A stretch of DNA of 64,000 nucleotides from CAVQZA01 sp963724805 (GCA_963724805.1 CAVRWA010000011.1:62001-126000); one strand, 5' to 3'. Positions 27,351 through 37,470 are shown, counted from the stretch's first letter. Translations and numbers: made by a program. Notes: generated by a model not told the origin, from the sequence alone.

Positions 27351-27392
27351 CGCCGCCCACCGGCGGGTGAGTGTTGTGGATTTCCCGCAGTC

Positions 27393-29237
<1,845 letters not shown>

Positions 29238-29245
29238 GGCCGATC

Positions 29246-29284
29246 ACAGTAGCGGCGATCCCGACGCCCGGCGCCTCGTAGGAT
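29246..29284. promoter_or_regulatory. Divergent leaderless-type -10 boxes, typA and proline dehydrogenase
   Basis: TACTGT on the minus strand (29251-29246) lies 8 bases before the typA ATG; TAGGAT on the plus strand (29279-29284) lies 7 bases before the proline dehydrogenase ATG. Neither start has a clear ribosome site. Confidence 0.5.
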
Positions 29285-29291
29285 CAGCATC

Positions 29292-30227
29292 ATGAGGATT
29301 CCGAGCGCAGAAGGGCTCGCCCGCGCGGCGCTGCTGAACGTCTCCGAGAACGCGCGGCTCGCGGGGCTCGCCCAGAGCCACGGGATGCGGTTCGGCGCGG
29401 GCCGCTTCGTCGCGGGCTCGACTCTCGACGAGTGCGTCGTCGTGCTGAGGGGCCTCAACGAGCAGGGGCTCGCGGCGAACACGACGATTCTGGGCGAAGC
29501 CGTCGAGGACGAGGCGCAGGCCGAGGCGGTCACCGCGTCGTACGAGGAGGTGATCCAGCGGCTCGTCGACGAGGAGCTGAACGCGAACGTCTCGCTCAAG
29601 CTCACGCACCTCGGGCTCGAGCTCGACGAGGAGCTCGCCTACGCGAACGTCGAGCGGCTCGCCGCGCGCGCAGACGGGCTCGGCAGCTTCCTCCGGATCG
29701 ACATGGAGCACTCGAGCGCCGTCGACGCGACGCTGCGGATCTACCGGCGGCTGCGCGAGGCGGGGCACGACGGCGTGGGCACCGTGCTCCAGTCATACCT
29801 GTACCGGACGGCGAGGGATCTCGCCGACCTGCTGCCGCTCGAGCCGAACCTGCGGATCGTCAAGGGCGCCTACCTGGAGCCGCCGGAGCGCGCCTTCCCC
29901 GAGAAGTCGGACGTCGACAAGAGCTTCGTCGAGCTGGTCGAGACGGGGCTCCTCGGCGGCGCGTACATCGGCGTCGCCACCCACGACGAGCGCATCATCG
30001 CCCGCGTGCGGGAGTTCGCACAGGAGCGCGGGATCGGGCGCGACCGGTTCGAGTTCCAGATGCTGTACGGCGTCCGCAGCGGGCTGCAGCGGGAGGTGGC
30101 GGCAGCGGGCTACAAGGTGCTCGTCGCGACGCCGTATGGTCCCGATTGGTACCCGTACCTGATGCGGCGGCTGGCCGAGCGGCCGGCGAACGTCGGTTTT
30201 CTCCTGCGCAACCTCGTGCGCGGTTGA
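29292..30227 (+). CDS. Proline dehydrogenase (mono-functional)
   Basis: 311 residues, the short stand-alone PRODH form. It oxidises L-proline to pyrroline-5-carboxylate with FAD. A beta/alpha barrel with the family motifs is visible: NVSLKLTHLGLELD, FLRIDMEHSSAVDATL, TVLQSYLYRTARDL, RIVKGAYLEP, GVATHDERII, FEFQMLYGVRSGLQ and VATPYGPDWYPYLMRRLAERP. No P5C dehydrogenase gene is in the window. The start lies 7 bases downstream of TAGGAT and lacks a ribosome site, so its mRNA is probably leaderless. Confidence 0.95.
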   Translation: MRIPSAEGLARAALLNVSENARLAGLAQSHGMRFGAGRFVAGSTLDECVVVLRGLNEQGLAANTTILGEAVEDEAQAEAVTASYEEVIQRLVDEELNANVSLKLTHLGLELDEELAYANVERLAARADGLGSFLRIDMEHSSAVDATLRIYRRLREAGHDGVGTVLQSYLYRTARDLADLLPLEPNLRIVKGAYLEPPERAFPEKSDVDKSFVELVETGLLGGAYIGVATHDERIIARVREFAQERGIGRDRFEFQMLYGVRSGLQREVAAAGYKVLVATPYGPDWYPYLMRRLAERPANVGFLLRNLVRG

Positions 30228-30291
30228 GCGTCGTCTGCCGCGCGCTGTTTAATCAGCCGCGCAGGGGTTCGCCCACCACGAAGGGAGACAC

Positions 30292-30858
30292 ATGTCCGTA
30301 GGGGTGCCGTCAATGGAGCAGGCGGCAAGGATGTGGGGCTGGCTGCTCACGGCCGGGATCGCGCTCGTGATCCTCGGCTTCTGCGTCTTCTCGATCCGCG
30401 CCGACACACTCGACGTGCTGGGGATCCTGGCAGGGATCGCCTTCATCTTCATCGGGTTCAACTTCATCTTCGCCTCGTCGGCGGTCGAGGGCGGCTGGAG
30501 ATGGTTCTTCGTCATCGGCGGAATCGTCGCGATCATCGCCGGGATCGTCGCGTTCGCGAACCCGTACAACACGGTGCTCGCGCTCTCGATGCTGGTCGGC
30601 TGGTTCTTCCTGATCGCCGGCGTCCTGGACGTGATCCGCGCGTTCATGAACACGCACCGGCACCTCTGGTGGCTCGGGCTGATCATGGGCCTGATCGAGA
30701 TCGGCCTGGGTGCCTGGGCCGTGAACGACGTCACCAACTCGGTCGTGCTGCTCGTGACGATCATCGGCGTCTATTGCATCGTGAAGGGGATCGCGGAGAT
30801 CTTCCTCGCCTTCCAGCTGCGCGCGGTCAAGCACGAGCTCGAGGGGAAGACCGCCTAG
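30292..30858 (+). CDS. HdeD/DUF308-family membrane protein
   Basis: 188 residues with six hydrophobic segments arranged as three hairpins, for example WLLTAGIALVILGFCVFSI, IAFIFIGFNFIF, IGGIVAIIAGIVAF and LSMLVGWFFLIAGVLDVIRAF. This pattern, with WxxxLxxGI repeats, is that of HdeD-like proteins, some of which help acid resistance in E. coli; the function here is unknown. An AAGGGAGA ribosome site precedes the ATG. It is followed after two bases by a small membrane protein gene. Confidence 0.82.
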   Translation: MSVGVPSMEQAARMWGWLLTAGIALVILGFCVFSIRADTLDVLGILAGIAFIFIGFNFIFASSAVEGGWRWFFVIGGIVAIIAGIVAFANPYNTVLALSMLVGWFFLIAGVLDVIRAFMNTHRHLWWLGLIMGLIEIGLGAWAVNDVTNSVVLLVTIIGVYCIVKGIAEIFLAFQLRAVKHELEGKTA

Positions 30859-30860
30859 CG

Positions 30861-31067
30861 ATGACCATCCTCTACATCCTCATTGCGCTCTTCATCGTCG
30901 GGATCTGGATCTACTCGGTCTACGACCTGATCCGGCGCAAGCAGCGAGATCAGATCTCCGGCGGCCATCTCGCACTCTGGCTCGTCGCGATCGTCATCTT
31001 CCCGGTCGTCGGCAGCCTGGTCTACGCGATCGTGCGGCCGGCGGCCCCGCTCGAGGAAGCGACCTAG
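30861..31067 (+). CDS. Small membrane protein, PLDc_N-like
   Basis: 68 residues. Two membrane segments (ILYILIALFIVGIWIYSVYDL and LALWLVAIVIFPVVGSLVYAI) surround a charged turn, IRRKQRDQISGGH. This is the usual shape of the phospholipase D/cardiolipin synthase N-terminal (PLDc_N) small proteins; the catalytic part is absent. Role unknown. The ATG follows the HdeD-like stop by two bases, so the two are co-expressed. Confidence 0.75.
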   Translation: MTILYILIALFIVGIWIYSVYDLIRRKQRDQISGGHLALWLVAIVIFPVVGSLVYAIVRPAAPLEEAT

Positions 31068-31105
31068 CTGGTAGCCCGGTGGGCTTTCGCCTGCCGGGCT
31101 ACCAG
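31068..31105. terminator. Strong two-way hairpin between convergent genes
   Basis: A perfect 12-bp stem, CTGGTAGCCCGG (31068-31079) and CCGGGCTACCAG (31094-31105), with a 14-base loop starts at the first base after the plus-strand stop. It overlaps the last codons of rsgA, so rsgA must read into it. Confidence 0.75.
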
Positions 31106-32154
31106 GCCGTGGTGCGGAGCTTCTTGGCGAACGCCCTCCTCGCCTTGCGCGCCTCCGCCGCCGCACGCCCGCCCTGCTTGCGCTCGAGATGCTCGAGCTC
31201 CCGCTGGAGCTTGACCCAGCTCTCGTAGCGATCCGGCGCAAGCGAGCCGTCCGCGAGCGCCGCCTGGACGGCACAGCCGGGCTCGACCCCGTGGCCGCAG
31301 TCGGCGAAGCGGCACGCGTCGATGAGCTCCTCGACGTCGTCGAACGCTTCCTGCATTCCGTCGGTCGACTCCCAGAGCTGGAGCTCGCGCATCCCGGGGG
31401 TGTCGAGCACGAGCCCGCCCCCCGGCAGCGGCACGAGCTCGCGGTGCGAGGTGGTGTGACGGCCGCGGCCGTCGCTCTCGCGGATCTCCTGCGTCGCGAG
31501 CACCTCGCGCCCCGCGAGCCTGTTCACGAGAGTGGACTTGCCGACACCCGACGACCCGATCAGCGCAACGGTCTTGCCCTCGGCGAGGTAGGCGCCGAGC
31601 TCGCCGATCCCCTCGCCCGTGACGGTCGAGACGGCATGGACGGGCACGCCGTAGGCGATCGCCTGGACCTCGAGCACGGCTGCCGCGGTGTCGTCGGAGA
31701 GATCGGCCTTGGTGAGCAGGATCGCGGGCTGCGCGCCGCTCTCCCAGGCCGTCGCGAGGTAGCGCTCGAGCCGGCGGAGGTTGAGGTCGTCGTTGAGCGA
31801 GGTGACGAGGAAGACGGTGTCCACGTTCGCACCGACGACCTGCGCCTCGGTGGGATTGCCGGCGGCCTTGCGGATGATCGCGCTGCGGCGCGGGAGCACG
31901 GCGTGGATCGTGCCGGCGCCCTCTTCGTGGCGTGCGGCCACCGCGACCCAGTCGCCGGCGGCCGGCAGCTCGCCGGGCGCGGCCTCGTGCCGAAGCTTTC
32001 CGGAGATCTCGGCGTTGAGCTCGCCGAGCTCCGTGAGGACGAGATAGCTGCCGCGGTGCGGCACGGCGACGCGGCCCGCGACGAGGCCGGCGGCGGCGTG
32101 CTCCTGGAAGTGTTCGGCGAGGTCGGGGCCCCAACCGAGGTGGTTCAAAGACAA
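31099..32154 (-). CDS. rsgA: Ribosome small-subunit GTPase RsgA
   Basis: 351 residues. RsgA (YjeQ) is a circularly permuted GTPase that tests late 30S maturation. An OB-fold N-terminus (RVAVPHRGSYLVLTELGEL) is followed by G4 ILLTKADLSDD, G1 IGSSGVGKSTLVNRLAG, the HTTSHREL switch and G3 VLDTPGMREL. The C-terminal zinc knuckle is DACRFADCGHGVEPGCAV. The TTG at 32154 follows AAGGAG by six bases and is preferred over a TTG two codons on. A possible 12-codon leader peptide lies upstream (32218-32253). Confidence 0.94.
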   Translation of the reverse strand: MSLNHLGWGPDLAEHFQEHAAAGLVAGRVAVPHRGSYLVLTELGELNAEISGKLRHEAAPGELPAAGDWVAVAARHEEGAGTIHAVLPRRSAIIRKAAGNPTEAQVVGANVDTVFLVTSLNDDLNLRRLERYLATAWESGAQPAILLTKADLSDDTAAAVLEVQAIAYGVPVHAVSTVTGEGIGELGAYLAEGKTVALIGSSGVGKSTLVNRLAGREVLATQEIRESDGRGRHTTSHRELVPLPGGGLVLDTPGMRELQLWESTDGMQEAFDDVEELIDACRFADCGHGVEPGCAVQAALADGSLAPDRYESWVKLQRELEHLERKQGGRAAAEARKARRAFAKKLRTTAW

Positions 32155-32217
32155 GCGGGTCTCCTTCGGACGTGAGTGCAGGACGGGCGCGCCGTCCCGG
32201 CCCGCGTCGGAAGGGGC

Positions 32218-32253
32218 TAGGCGGCGCGAGGCGAGAGGTGCGTATCGACAGTC
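32218..32253 (-). other. Possible 12-codon leader ORF ahead of rsgA
   Basis: An ATG on the minus strand at 32253 opens the ORF MTVDTHLSPRAA followed by a TAG stop ending at 32215. About 20 bases after the stop lies a GGACGG/CCGTCC hairpin (32181-32197), then the rsgA ribosome site. This could be a short regulatory upstream ORF, or chance; no ribosome site is seen in front of it. Confidence 0.25.
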
Positions 32254-32312
32254 ATGAGTGCAGCCCTCCTCTCGCTCGGCTTCCCTGCGCGGAATCGCGC
32301 CCACAGGCAGGG

Positions 32313-32318
32313 TAGGGT
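32313..32318 (+). promoter_or_regulatory. -10 box of the SDR gene
   Basis: TAGGGT, 8 bases before the GTG start at 32327, with no ribosome site between them. The spacing suggests a leaderless mRNA. Confidence 0.45.
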
Positions 32319-32326
32319 GCGCAGCC

Positions 32327-33040
32327 GTGGACGTCAAGCAGATGCATGTCGCGGTCACGGGCGCCGGGACCGGGATCGGGCGCGCGATCGCGTTCCGCCT
32401 CGTCGCCGAAGGCGCCCGGGTGAGCGCGCTCGCGCGCGACGCTTCGCGGCTCGACGTGGGGGAGCGGCACGCCTGCGACATCCGCGACAGGGGCGAGGTC
32501 GAGGCGGTGTTCGACTGGATCGGGCCGCTCGACGCGCTCGTCGCCAACGCGGGGATCGGCGGGCCGAACGAGCCCGGCGCCGGCGACCGCTTCGAGGATC
32601 TCGTCGCCACGAACCTCACGGGCACGTACTGGTGCGCCCGCGCCGCGCAGCGCCAGGGCGCACGCCACGTGGTCGTGATCGCCTCGATCCTCGCGCGCAT
32701 CGGCGTGCCGGGCTACACCGGCTACTGCGCCTCGAAGGCGGGGTTGCTCGGGCTCGTGCGGGCGTTCGCCGCGGAGCTCGGGCCCGACGGCGTCCAGGTG
32801 AACGCGATCTGTCCCGGCTGGGTCGACACCGACATGGCCTGGGAGGGGATCGACGGGTTCGCCGAGGCGATCGGCGGCACGCGGGAGGAGGCCTACGCCG
32901 AGGCGATGAAGGCGGTTCCGCTCGGCCGGATGAGCGAGCCGGAGGACATCGCGGGGACGGTGCGCTGGCTACTCTCGCCCGACGCCCGCGGCGTCACCGG
33001 CCAGGCGATCGACCAGAACGGGGGCGCGTTCATGCTGTAG
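32327..33040 (+). CDS. Short-chain dehydrogenase/reductase
   Basis: 237 residues. The nucleotide-binding motif VTGAGTGIGRAIA is at the N-terminus, NAGIG follows LDALVANAGIG, the catalytic Ser lies in VIASILARI and Tyr/Lys in YTGYCASKAGLLGLVRAF. VNAICPGWVDTDM and the C-terminal VTGQAIDQNGGAF are typical of classical SDRs acting on 3-hydroxyacyl or sugar alcohol substrates. Substrate unknown. The GTG at 32327 gives VDVKQMHVAVTGAG. The gene's 3' end overlaps the MFS gene on the other strand by 72 bases. Confidence 0.88.
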   Translation: MDVKQMHVAVTGAGTGIGRAIAFRLVAEGARVSALARDASRLDVGERHACDIRDRGEVEAVFDWIGPLDALVANAGIGGPNEPGAGDRFEDLVATNLTGTYWCARAAQRQGARHVVVIASILARIGVPGYTGYCASKAGLLGLVRAFAAELGPDGVQVNAICPGWVDTDMAWEGIDGFAEAIGGTREEAYAEAMKAVPLGRMSEPEDIAGTVRWLLSPDARGVTGQAIDQNGGAFML

Positions 33041-34153
33041 GCGCCTGACGGCGACGAGGGTCGCCGCGCAGACCGCAGCTCCGAGCACGTATGGAAGCGC
33101 GTCGCCGACAGCGTCGGCGAGCGCGCCCCCGGCGAGTGGGCCGACCGAGTTGCCGGCTGCCCACGCCAGGTTCATCAGCCCGAACACGAGGCCCTGCGCA
33201 AGGCCGATGTGCTCCGCGGTGTGGGAGAGAACCGACAGTCCCGGGGTGTAGAAGGCGCCGTAGGCGATTCCGGCGACGAGCGTGAGCCCGACGAGCGCGA
33301 CGGGGCCCGAGAGAACGGCGAGCAGGATCGAGACAGCGATAGATGCGACGAGGGCGACCTGGACCGGCACGAGCGGCCCGCGCCGGTCGCTGACGCGGCC
33401 GAGCACGGGGTTCAACACGGCCTCGAGCCCAGCGGTGACGAGCCAGACCGCGCCGATCGCGACTGCGCCGAAGCCGACGTCGTCGAGGGCGAGCGGCATC
33501 AGCACGGAGAGGATTCCGAAGAGGAGTGCCGGCAGGGTGATCAGCCAGAGCCCGGTCAGGATCCCGCGGTTTCGCAGCGCGCGGAACGCGGCCGCGAGCG
33601 GCTGCGGATCGGCGGGAGCGGGCGCGATCCGGAGTGCCCAGACGGCGAGCAGGGCCGCGAAGACCGCCACCGCGGTGAAGGCCTCCCGGGTGCCGACGAC
33701 GCTCGCGACGGCGCCGAGCACCGGCCCGAGGAGCGCACCGACGACCGCGGCAGCCATCGCCGTGCCCATCGCCGCTCCACGACGCTCTCGCGGCGTCGTC
33801 GTCCCGAGCCAGGAGAGCGCGCCGGTCCACGTGAGCGAGCTGCCGAATCCCTGCAGGAGCCGTGCCACCCAGAGAGCCTCGATCGCGCCGGCCCAGCCGA
33901 AGGCGAAGCTCGCGGTCCCCATCAGCGCGAGACCCGCGAGCACCGCCGCGCGCGGGCCGAAGCGCGAGGCCGCCGAGCCGGCCGGCAGCCCGCCGAGCAG
34001 CGCTCCGATCGCGTACATCGAGGCGAGGAGCCCCGCGCCGGCCTTCGAGAGGCCGTAGACCTCCGTGTAGTGCGGCAGCAGCGGGATCAGCGCCGCGTAG
34101 AGGAGCGTGTCGACGACGACGACGGCGCAGGCGAGCGGGAGCAGGCGGCGCAT
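32969..34153 (-). CDS. Major facilitator superfamily transporter
   Basis: 394 residues with 12 predicted membrane helices in two halves. The first half has the MFS motif A-like loop GSAASRFGPRAAVLAGL, and the second half GRVSDRRGPLVPVQVAL. GFGSSLTWTGALSWLG and GAFYTPGLSVLSHTAEHIGLAQG are drug-exporter-like. An efflux role is likely but the substrate is unknown. A TAGCCT box lies 7 bases before the ATG, and a HxlR-type regulator gene ends 20 bases upstream on the same strand. About 24 C-terminal codons are antisense to the SDR gene end. Confidence 0.87.
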   Translation of the reverse strand: MRRLLPLACAVVVVDTLLYAALIPLLPHYTEVYGLSKAGAGLLASMYAIGALLGGLPAGSAASRFGPRAAVLAGLALMGTASFAFGWAGAIEALWVARLLQGFGSSLTWTGALSWLGTTTPRERRGAAMGTAMAAAVVGALLGPVLGAVASVVGTREAFTAVAVFAALLAVWALRIAPAPADPQPLAAAFRALRNRGILTGLWLITLPALLFGILSVLMPLALDDVGFGAVAIGAVWLVTAGLEAVLNPVLGRVSDRRGPLVPVQVALVASIAVSILLAVLSGPVALVGLTLVAGIAYGAFYTPGLSVLSHTAEHIGLAQGLVFGLMNLAWAAGNSVGPLAGGALADAVGDALPYVLGAAVCAATLVAVRRLQHERAPVLVDRLAGDAAGVGRE

Positions 34154-34160
34154 GGCGCTC

Positions 34161-34166
34161 AGGCTA
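34161..34166 (-). promoter_or_regulatory. -10 box of the MFS gene
   Basis: TAGCCT on the minus strand, 7 bases before the ATG at 34153 and just before the hxlR-like stop, so the transporter may have its own leaderless transcript. Confidence 0.45.
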
Positions 34167-34173
34167 GACCGTC

Positions 34174-34485
34174 TTAGCGAGCGGCGAAGGCCGAAACGGC
34201 CTCGACGACCTCGCCGAGGCGCTCGCCGGCCGGGGTCAGCCGGTACTCGACCCGCGGCGGCCGCGCGTCGATCACGCGCCGCTCCACGAGGCCCGCGTCC
34301 TCGAGCTCGACGAGCCGGAGCGCGAGCGTGCGCGGCGGCACCCCCTCGAGCGCCTGCCGGAACTCGCCGAACCGCACGAGCCCCGAGTGGAGCGCCCAGA
34401 GGAGCGAGAGCAGCCAGCGCCGCTCGAGGAGATCCGCCGCGCGGCGGATCTCCTCGGGCATCGGCGCGCAGCTACGACAGCGCAT
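34174..34485 (-). CDS. HxlR-family transcriptional regulator
   Basis: 103 residues from the ATG at 34485, giving MRCRSCAPMPEEIRRAADLL. The winged helix continues WLLSLLWALHSGLVRFGEFR, VPPRTLALRLVELEDAGLV and RVEYRLTPAGERL, the HxlR signature. Two N-terminal cysteines (C3, C6) might sense redox or electrophiles, as known for some HxlR proteins. It precedes the MFS gene and probably controls it. Structured element B fills the gap between lon and this start; a longer in-frame ATG at 34590 would only translate that element. Confidence 0.88.
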   Translation of the reverse strand: MRCRSCAPMPEEIRRAADLLERRWLLSLLWALHSGLVRFGEFRQALEGVPPRTLALRLVELEDAGLVERRVIDARPPRVEYRLTPAGERLGEVVEAVSAFAAR

Positions 34486-34593
34486 GTCCGGCCTCCCTGG
34501 CCGTCCGCCGCTCACGGCCGGCGGAGCCGGCCTCCGCGCCGGACTCGCCCCGCTGGCGTCGCGATGCTCTCCTGGTCGTGCTACTTGCACTGT
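34486..34593 (-). repeat. Dispersed GC-rich structured element, copy B
   Basis: On the minus strand: ACA, hairpin GTGC-AAGTA-GCAC (34578-34590), then CCAGGAGAGCA, a GC-rich segment, and a hairpin GGCCGGC/GCCGGCC (34516-34532, loop TCC) flanked by GGA and GTGA and a second stem (8 of 9 pairs). GCCGGAC next to the ATG can pair instead with the upstream GTCCGGC, covering the ribosome site. It begins about 10 bases after the lon stop. Confidence 0.6.
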
Positions 34594-34603
34594 CCCCTCG
34601 GCC

Positions 34604-36928
34604 TCACGACGCCAGCGGGGCGCCAGAGAGCGCGGGATTGGCCTTCGGCTCGAGCGCCAGCTCGAGCACCTCGCCGAGGCTCATCACCGGGTGGAAGGCC
34701 ATCTCCTCGCGGACGTCGGCGGGGACGTCGTCGAGGTCGGCACGGTTCCGCTCGGGGACGATCACGTCGGTGAGGCCTGCGGCGTGCGCCGCGAGGGCCT
34801 TCTGCTTGAGACCGCCGATCGGCAGCACGCGTCCCTGCAGCGTCACCTCGCCGGTCATCCCGACGGTGTGCTTGACGGGGCGGCCCGTGAGGAGTGACGC
34901 CAGCGCGGTCGTCATCGTGATCCCCGCGCTCGGGCCGTCCTTCGGGATCGCGCCCGCCGGGACGTGCACGTGGAACGTGGCGTTCTCGAACAGGCTCTCG
35001 TCGATCCCGAGCTCCGTCGCGTGGCTCCGGACGTAGGAGAGCGCGATCTGCGCCGACTCCTTCATCACGTCGCCCAGCTGACCCGTGAGGACGAGCCCCT
35101 CCGACGCCGTCGGCATCCGGGTCGCCTCGACGAAGAGCACGTCGCCGCCCGTGCCGGTCACGGCCAGGCCGGTTGCGACCCCGGGCACCGCGGTCCGCTC
35201 GGCCGCCTCCTGGAAGAACCGCTGCCGCTTGAGCGCGTCGCGCACGGCTGGCTCGTCCACGGTCACGGGTGCCTCGGTCTTGCCGGAGGCGATCCCGGTT
35301 GCGGTCTTGCGGAGCAGCGTCCCGAGCTCGCGCTCGAGCTGGCGGACGCCGGCCTCGCGCGTGTACTGGGAGACGATCAGCTCGAGCAGCTCGTCCGAGA
35401 TCGCGACCTCGTCCTCGAGCAGCCCGTTCCGCTCGCGCTGGCGCGGCCACAGGTAGCCGCGCGCGATCGCGACCTTCTCGTCCACGGTGTATCCGTCGAA
35501 GCGGATCACCTCCATCCGGTCGAGCAGCGGCCCGGGGATCGTGTCGGCGACGTTCGCGGTCGCGAGGAAGATGACCTCGGAGAGGTCGAGCTCCACGTCG
35601 AGGTAGTGGTCGCGGAACGAGTGGTTCTGCGCCGGGTCGAGCACCTCGAGCAGCGCGGCGGACGGGTCGCCCCGCCAGTCGGCGCCGACCTTGTCGACCT
35701 CGTCGAGCAGGATCACCGGGTTCATCGTGCCGGCGTCGCGCAGGGCACGGACGAGCCGGCCCGGGAGAGCGCCGATGTACGTGCGACGGTGGCCTCGGAT
35801 CTCCGCCTCGTCGCGGATGCCGCCGAGCGACATGCGCACGAACTCGCGGTTGAGCGCGCGGGCGATCGACTCGCCGATCGAGGTCTTGCCGGTCCCGGGA
35901 GGGCCGATCAGGGTCAGGATCGCGCCGGAGCGCTTGTCCTCCTTGATCCCGCGCTCCTCACGCAGCTTGCGCACGGCCAGGTACTCGACGACGCGGTCCT
36001 TCACATCCTCGAGGCCGGCATGGTCGGCGTCCAGCACCTCACGTGCGTACGCGGGGTCGAGGCGCTCCTCGGAGCGCTTGGCCCACGGCACCGCCAGCAG
36101 CCAGTCGAGGTAGGTACGGATCATCGAGGACTCGCCGGTCTGGTCGCCCATCCGCTCGAGCCGGGCGAGCTCGCGCTCTGCCTGCTCGCGGACGGAGTCC
36201 GGCATCCCGGACTCCTCGATCTTCGCGCGGTAGTCGTCGGCGGCGGAGCCGTCGTCCTCGCCGAGCTCCTTGCGGATCGACTCCATCTGCTTGCGGAGGA
36301 TGTAGTCGCGCTGCTGCTTGGCCGCGCCCTCCTCGACGTCGTCGCGGATGCGCTTGCGAACCTGCATCTCTGCGAGGCGCTCGCGCTGCATCTCGACGGC
36401 GAGCTCGAGCCGCTCGACGACGTCGACGGTCTCGAGCACCTTCGCCTTCTGGGCGAAGCTGAAGTCGGGCGAGTAGCCGACGGTGTCCGCCAGCGTGCCC
36501 GGCTCGACGATGGCGCGCAGGAAGGCTGCGACGCGTCCGTCGTCGCCGCGCAGCTCGAGGATCTCCTCGGCGACGGCGCGGTACTCGCGTTCGAGCTCGC
36601 GGGTCTTGATCCCGGGCAGCTCCACGTCGGGGCGCTCCTCGACCTCGACGCGCAGACGGCCGGAGGCGTCGGTGTGCGCCGCGCCGGCAACGCCGCGGTG
36701 GAGACCGGTCAGCTGGGCGGCGCGGCCGCCGCCGGGCAGGCGGACGGTGTCGGACACCTCGGCGACGGTGCCGACCTTGGCGTACTCGCCCTCATGGACG
36801 GGCACGAGCAGCACGCGCTCCTCGTCGCCCACGTCGACGGGCAGGGTCACGGTCATGTTCGGGAAGACGACGATGTCTTCCAGCGGAACGAGCAGCAGTG
36901 AAGTCACGATCGGGCTCTCCTGTTTCAT
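34604..36928 (-). CDS. lon: ATP-dependent protease Lon
   Basis: 774 residues, full-length Lon. The N-terminal substrate domain (about 1-205) begins LLLVPLEDIVVFPNMTVTLP. The AAA+ domain has Walker A LIGPPGTGKTSIGESIA, Walker B VILLDEVDKVG and SLGGIRDEAEIRGHRRTYIG. The protease domain has the Ser in IPKDGPSAGITMTTALASLL and the Lys in PIGGLKQKALAAHAAG. It degrades damaged and regulatory proteins in the cytoplasm. TATAGT lies 14 bases before the ATG in an AT-rich patch, giving a very short leader. No HspR/HAIR or CIRCE site was seen. Confidence 0.97.
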   Translation of the reverse strand: MKQESPIVTSLLLVPLEDIVVFPNMTVTLPVDVGDEERVLLVPVHEGEYAKVGTVAEVSDTVRLPGGGRAAQLTGLHRGVAGAAHTDASGRLRVEVEERPDVELPGIKTRELEREYRAVAEEILELRGDDGRVAAFLRAIVEPGTLADTVGYSPDFSFAQKAKVLETVDVVERLELAVEMQRERLAEMQVRKRIRDDVEEGAAKQQRDYILRKQMESIRKELGEDDGSAADDYRAKIEESGMPDSVREQAERELARLERMGDQTGESSMIRTYLDWLLAVPWAKRSEERLDPAYAREVLDADHAGLEDVKDRVVEYLAVRKLREERGIKEDKRSGAILTLIGPPGTGKTSIGESIARALNREFVRMSLGGIRDEAEIRGHRRTYIGALPGRLVRALRDAGTMNPVILLDEVDKVGADWRGDPSAALLEVLDPAQNHSFRDHYLDVELDLSEVIFLATANVADTIPGPLLDRMEVIRFDGYTVDEKVAIARGYLWPRQRERNGLLEDEVAISDELLELIVSQYTREAGVRQLERELGTLLRKTATGIASGKTEAPVTVDEPAVRDALKRQRFFQEAAERTAVPGVATGLAVTGTGGDVLFVEATRMPTASEGLVLTGQLGDVMKESAQIALSYVRSHATELGIDESLFENATFHVHVPAGAIPKDGPSAGITMTTALASLLTGRPVKHTVGMTGEVTLQGRVLPIGGLKQKALAAHAAGLTDVIVPERNRADLDDVPADVREEMAFHPVMSLGEVLELALEPKANPALSGAPLAS

Positions 36929-36941
36929 TGATTTGGTAGTA

Positions 36942-36947
36942 ACTATA
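36942..36947 (-). promoter_or_regulatory. -10 box of lon
   Basis: TATAGT on the minus strand, 13 bases before the lon ATG. No convincing -35 box precedes it. The surrounding gap (36929-37110) holds no gene that I can support. Confidence 0.5.
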
Positions 36948-37110
36948 CAAAATGAACTGCCATGGCCGTCGCGGTATTCCCAGCACCAAACGTGCGGTGC
37001 CCGCAGTGCCGATTTCTCAGTTCACGAGGAAGCTAACGCCGGTCCTCTCGGTGGAGCGGCGGCGCGCTGGGTACGCGATGTGCGGTTGTACGCGCGCGGG
37101 ATGTCGACGG

Positions 37111-37470
37111 CTAAGGGAGCCATCGGAGCTGGTTGCGGAAGGCCTCGTCGCTCGGATTTCGCTCGAGCAGGTCGGCCAGTACGCGGACGAACAGGCCGAT
37201 GCCGGCCCTCGTGCGGGGAAGCGAGCGGTCGCTCGTCAGGAACACGCCGTTGTGGTCGAGGCCGTCGGCGGCCGCCTGCCTGACGAGCAGGAGGAAGTCG
37301 TCGGCGTTGTTCGTCACGATGGCGAAGCCCTGCGCGGCGGTCGCCGCGAAGACCTCCACATCGGGCCGGCCGCCGAGCCCGAGCTCGGAGGCGTGGACGA
37401 CGTCGTGCCCGCGTGCTCGGAGCTGGACGGAGATCTCGGGGGAGTACATCTCGTCGAGGACGAGCCTCAA
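37111..37470 (-). CDS. PIN-like toxin candidate (DUF5615 type)
   Basis: 119 residues. The opening MRLVLDEMYSPEISVQLRARGHDVVHASE with an early Asp, followed by the acidic DVEVFAATAAQGFAIVTNNADDFL, is the pattern of DUF5615 PIN-like proteins, predicted RNases. Asp6, Asp near 38 and Asp near 56-57 are candidate metal ligands. The start codon overlaps the stop of the preceding gene (ATGA), a normal antitoxin-toxin order. Activity is inferred from family only. Confidence 0.75.
   Translation of the reverse strand: MRLVLDEMYSPEISVQLRARGHDVVHASELGLGGRPDVEVFAATAAQGFAIVTNNADDFLLLVRQAAADGLDHNGVFLTSDRSLPRTRAGIGLFVRVLADLLERNPSDEAFRNQLRWLP

Noticed and set aside
34486..34590. N-terminal 35-residue extension of the HxlR-like protein
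   Set aside because: The extension is only a translation of structured element B; the ATG at 34485 gives the usual HxlR length.
36929..37110. A gene or CIRCE/HAIR operator in the lon upstream gap
   Set aside because: No frame with coding character and no matching inverted repeat was found; only a short GCACC/GGTGC hairpin is present.
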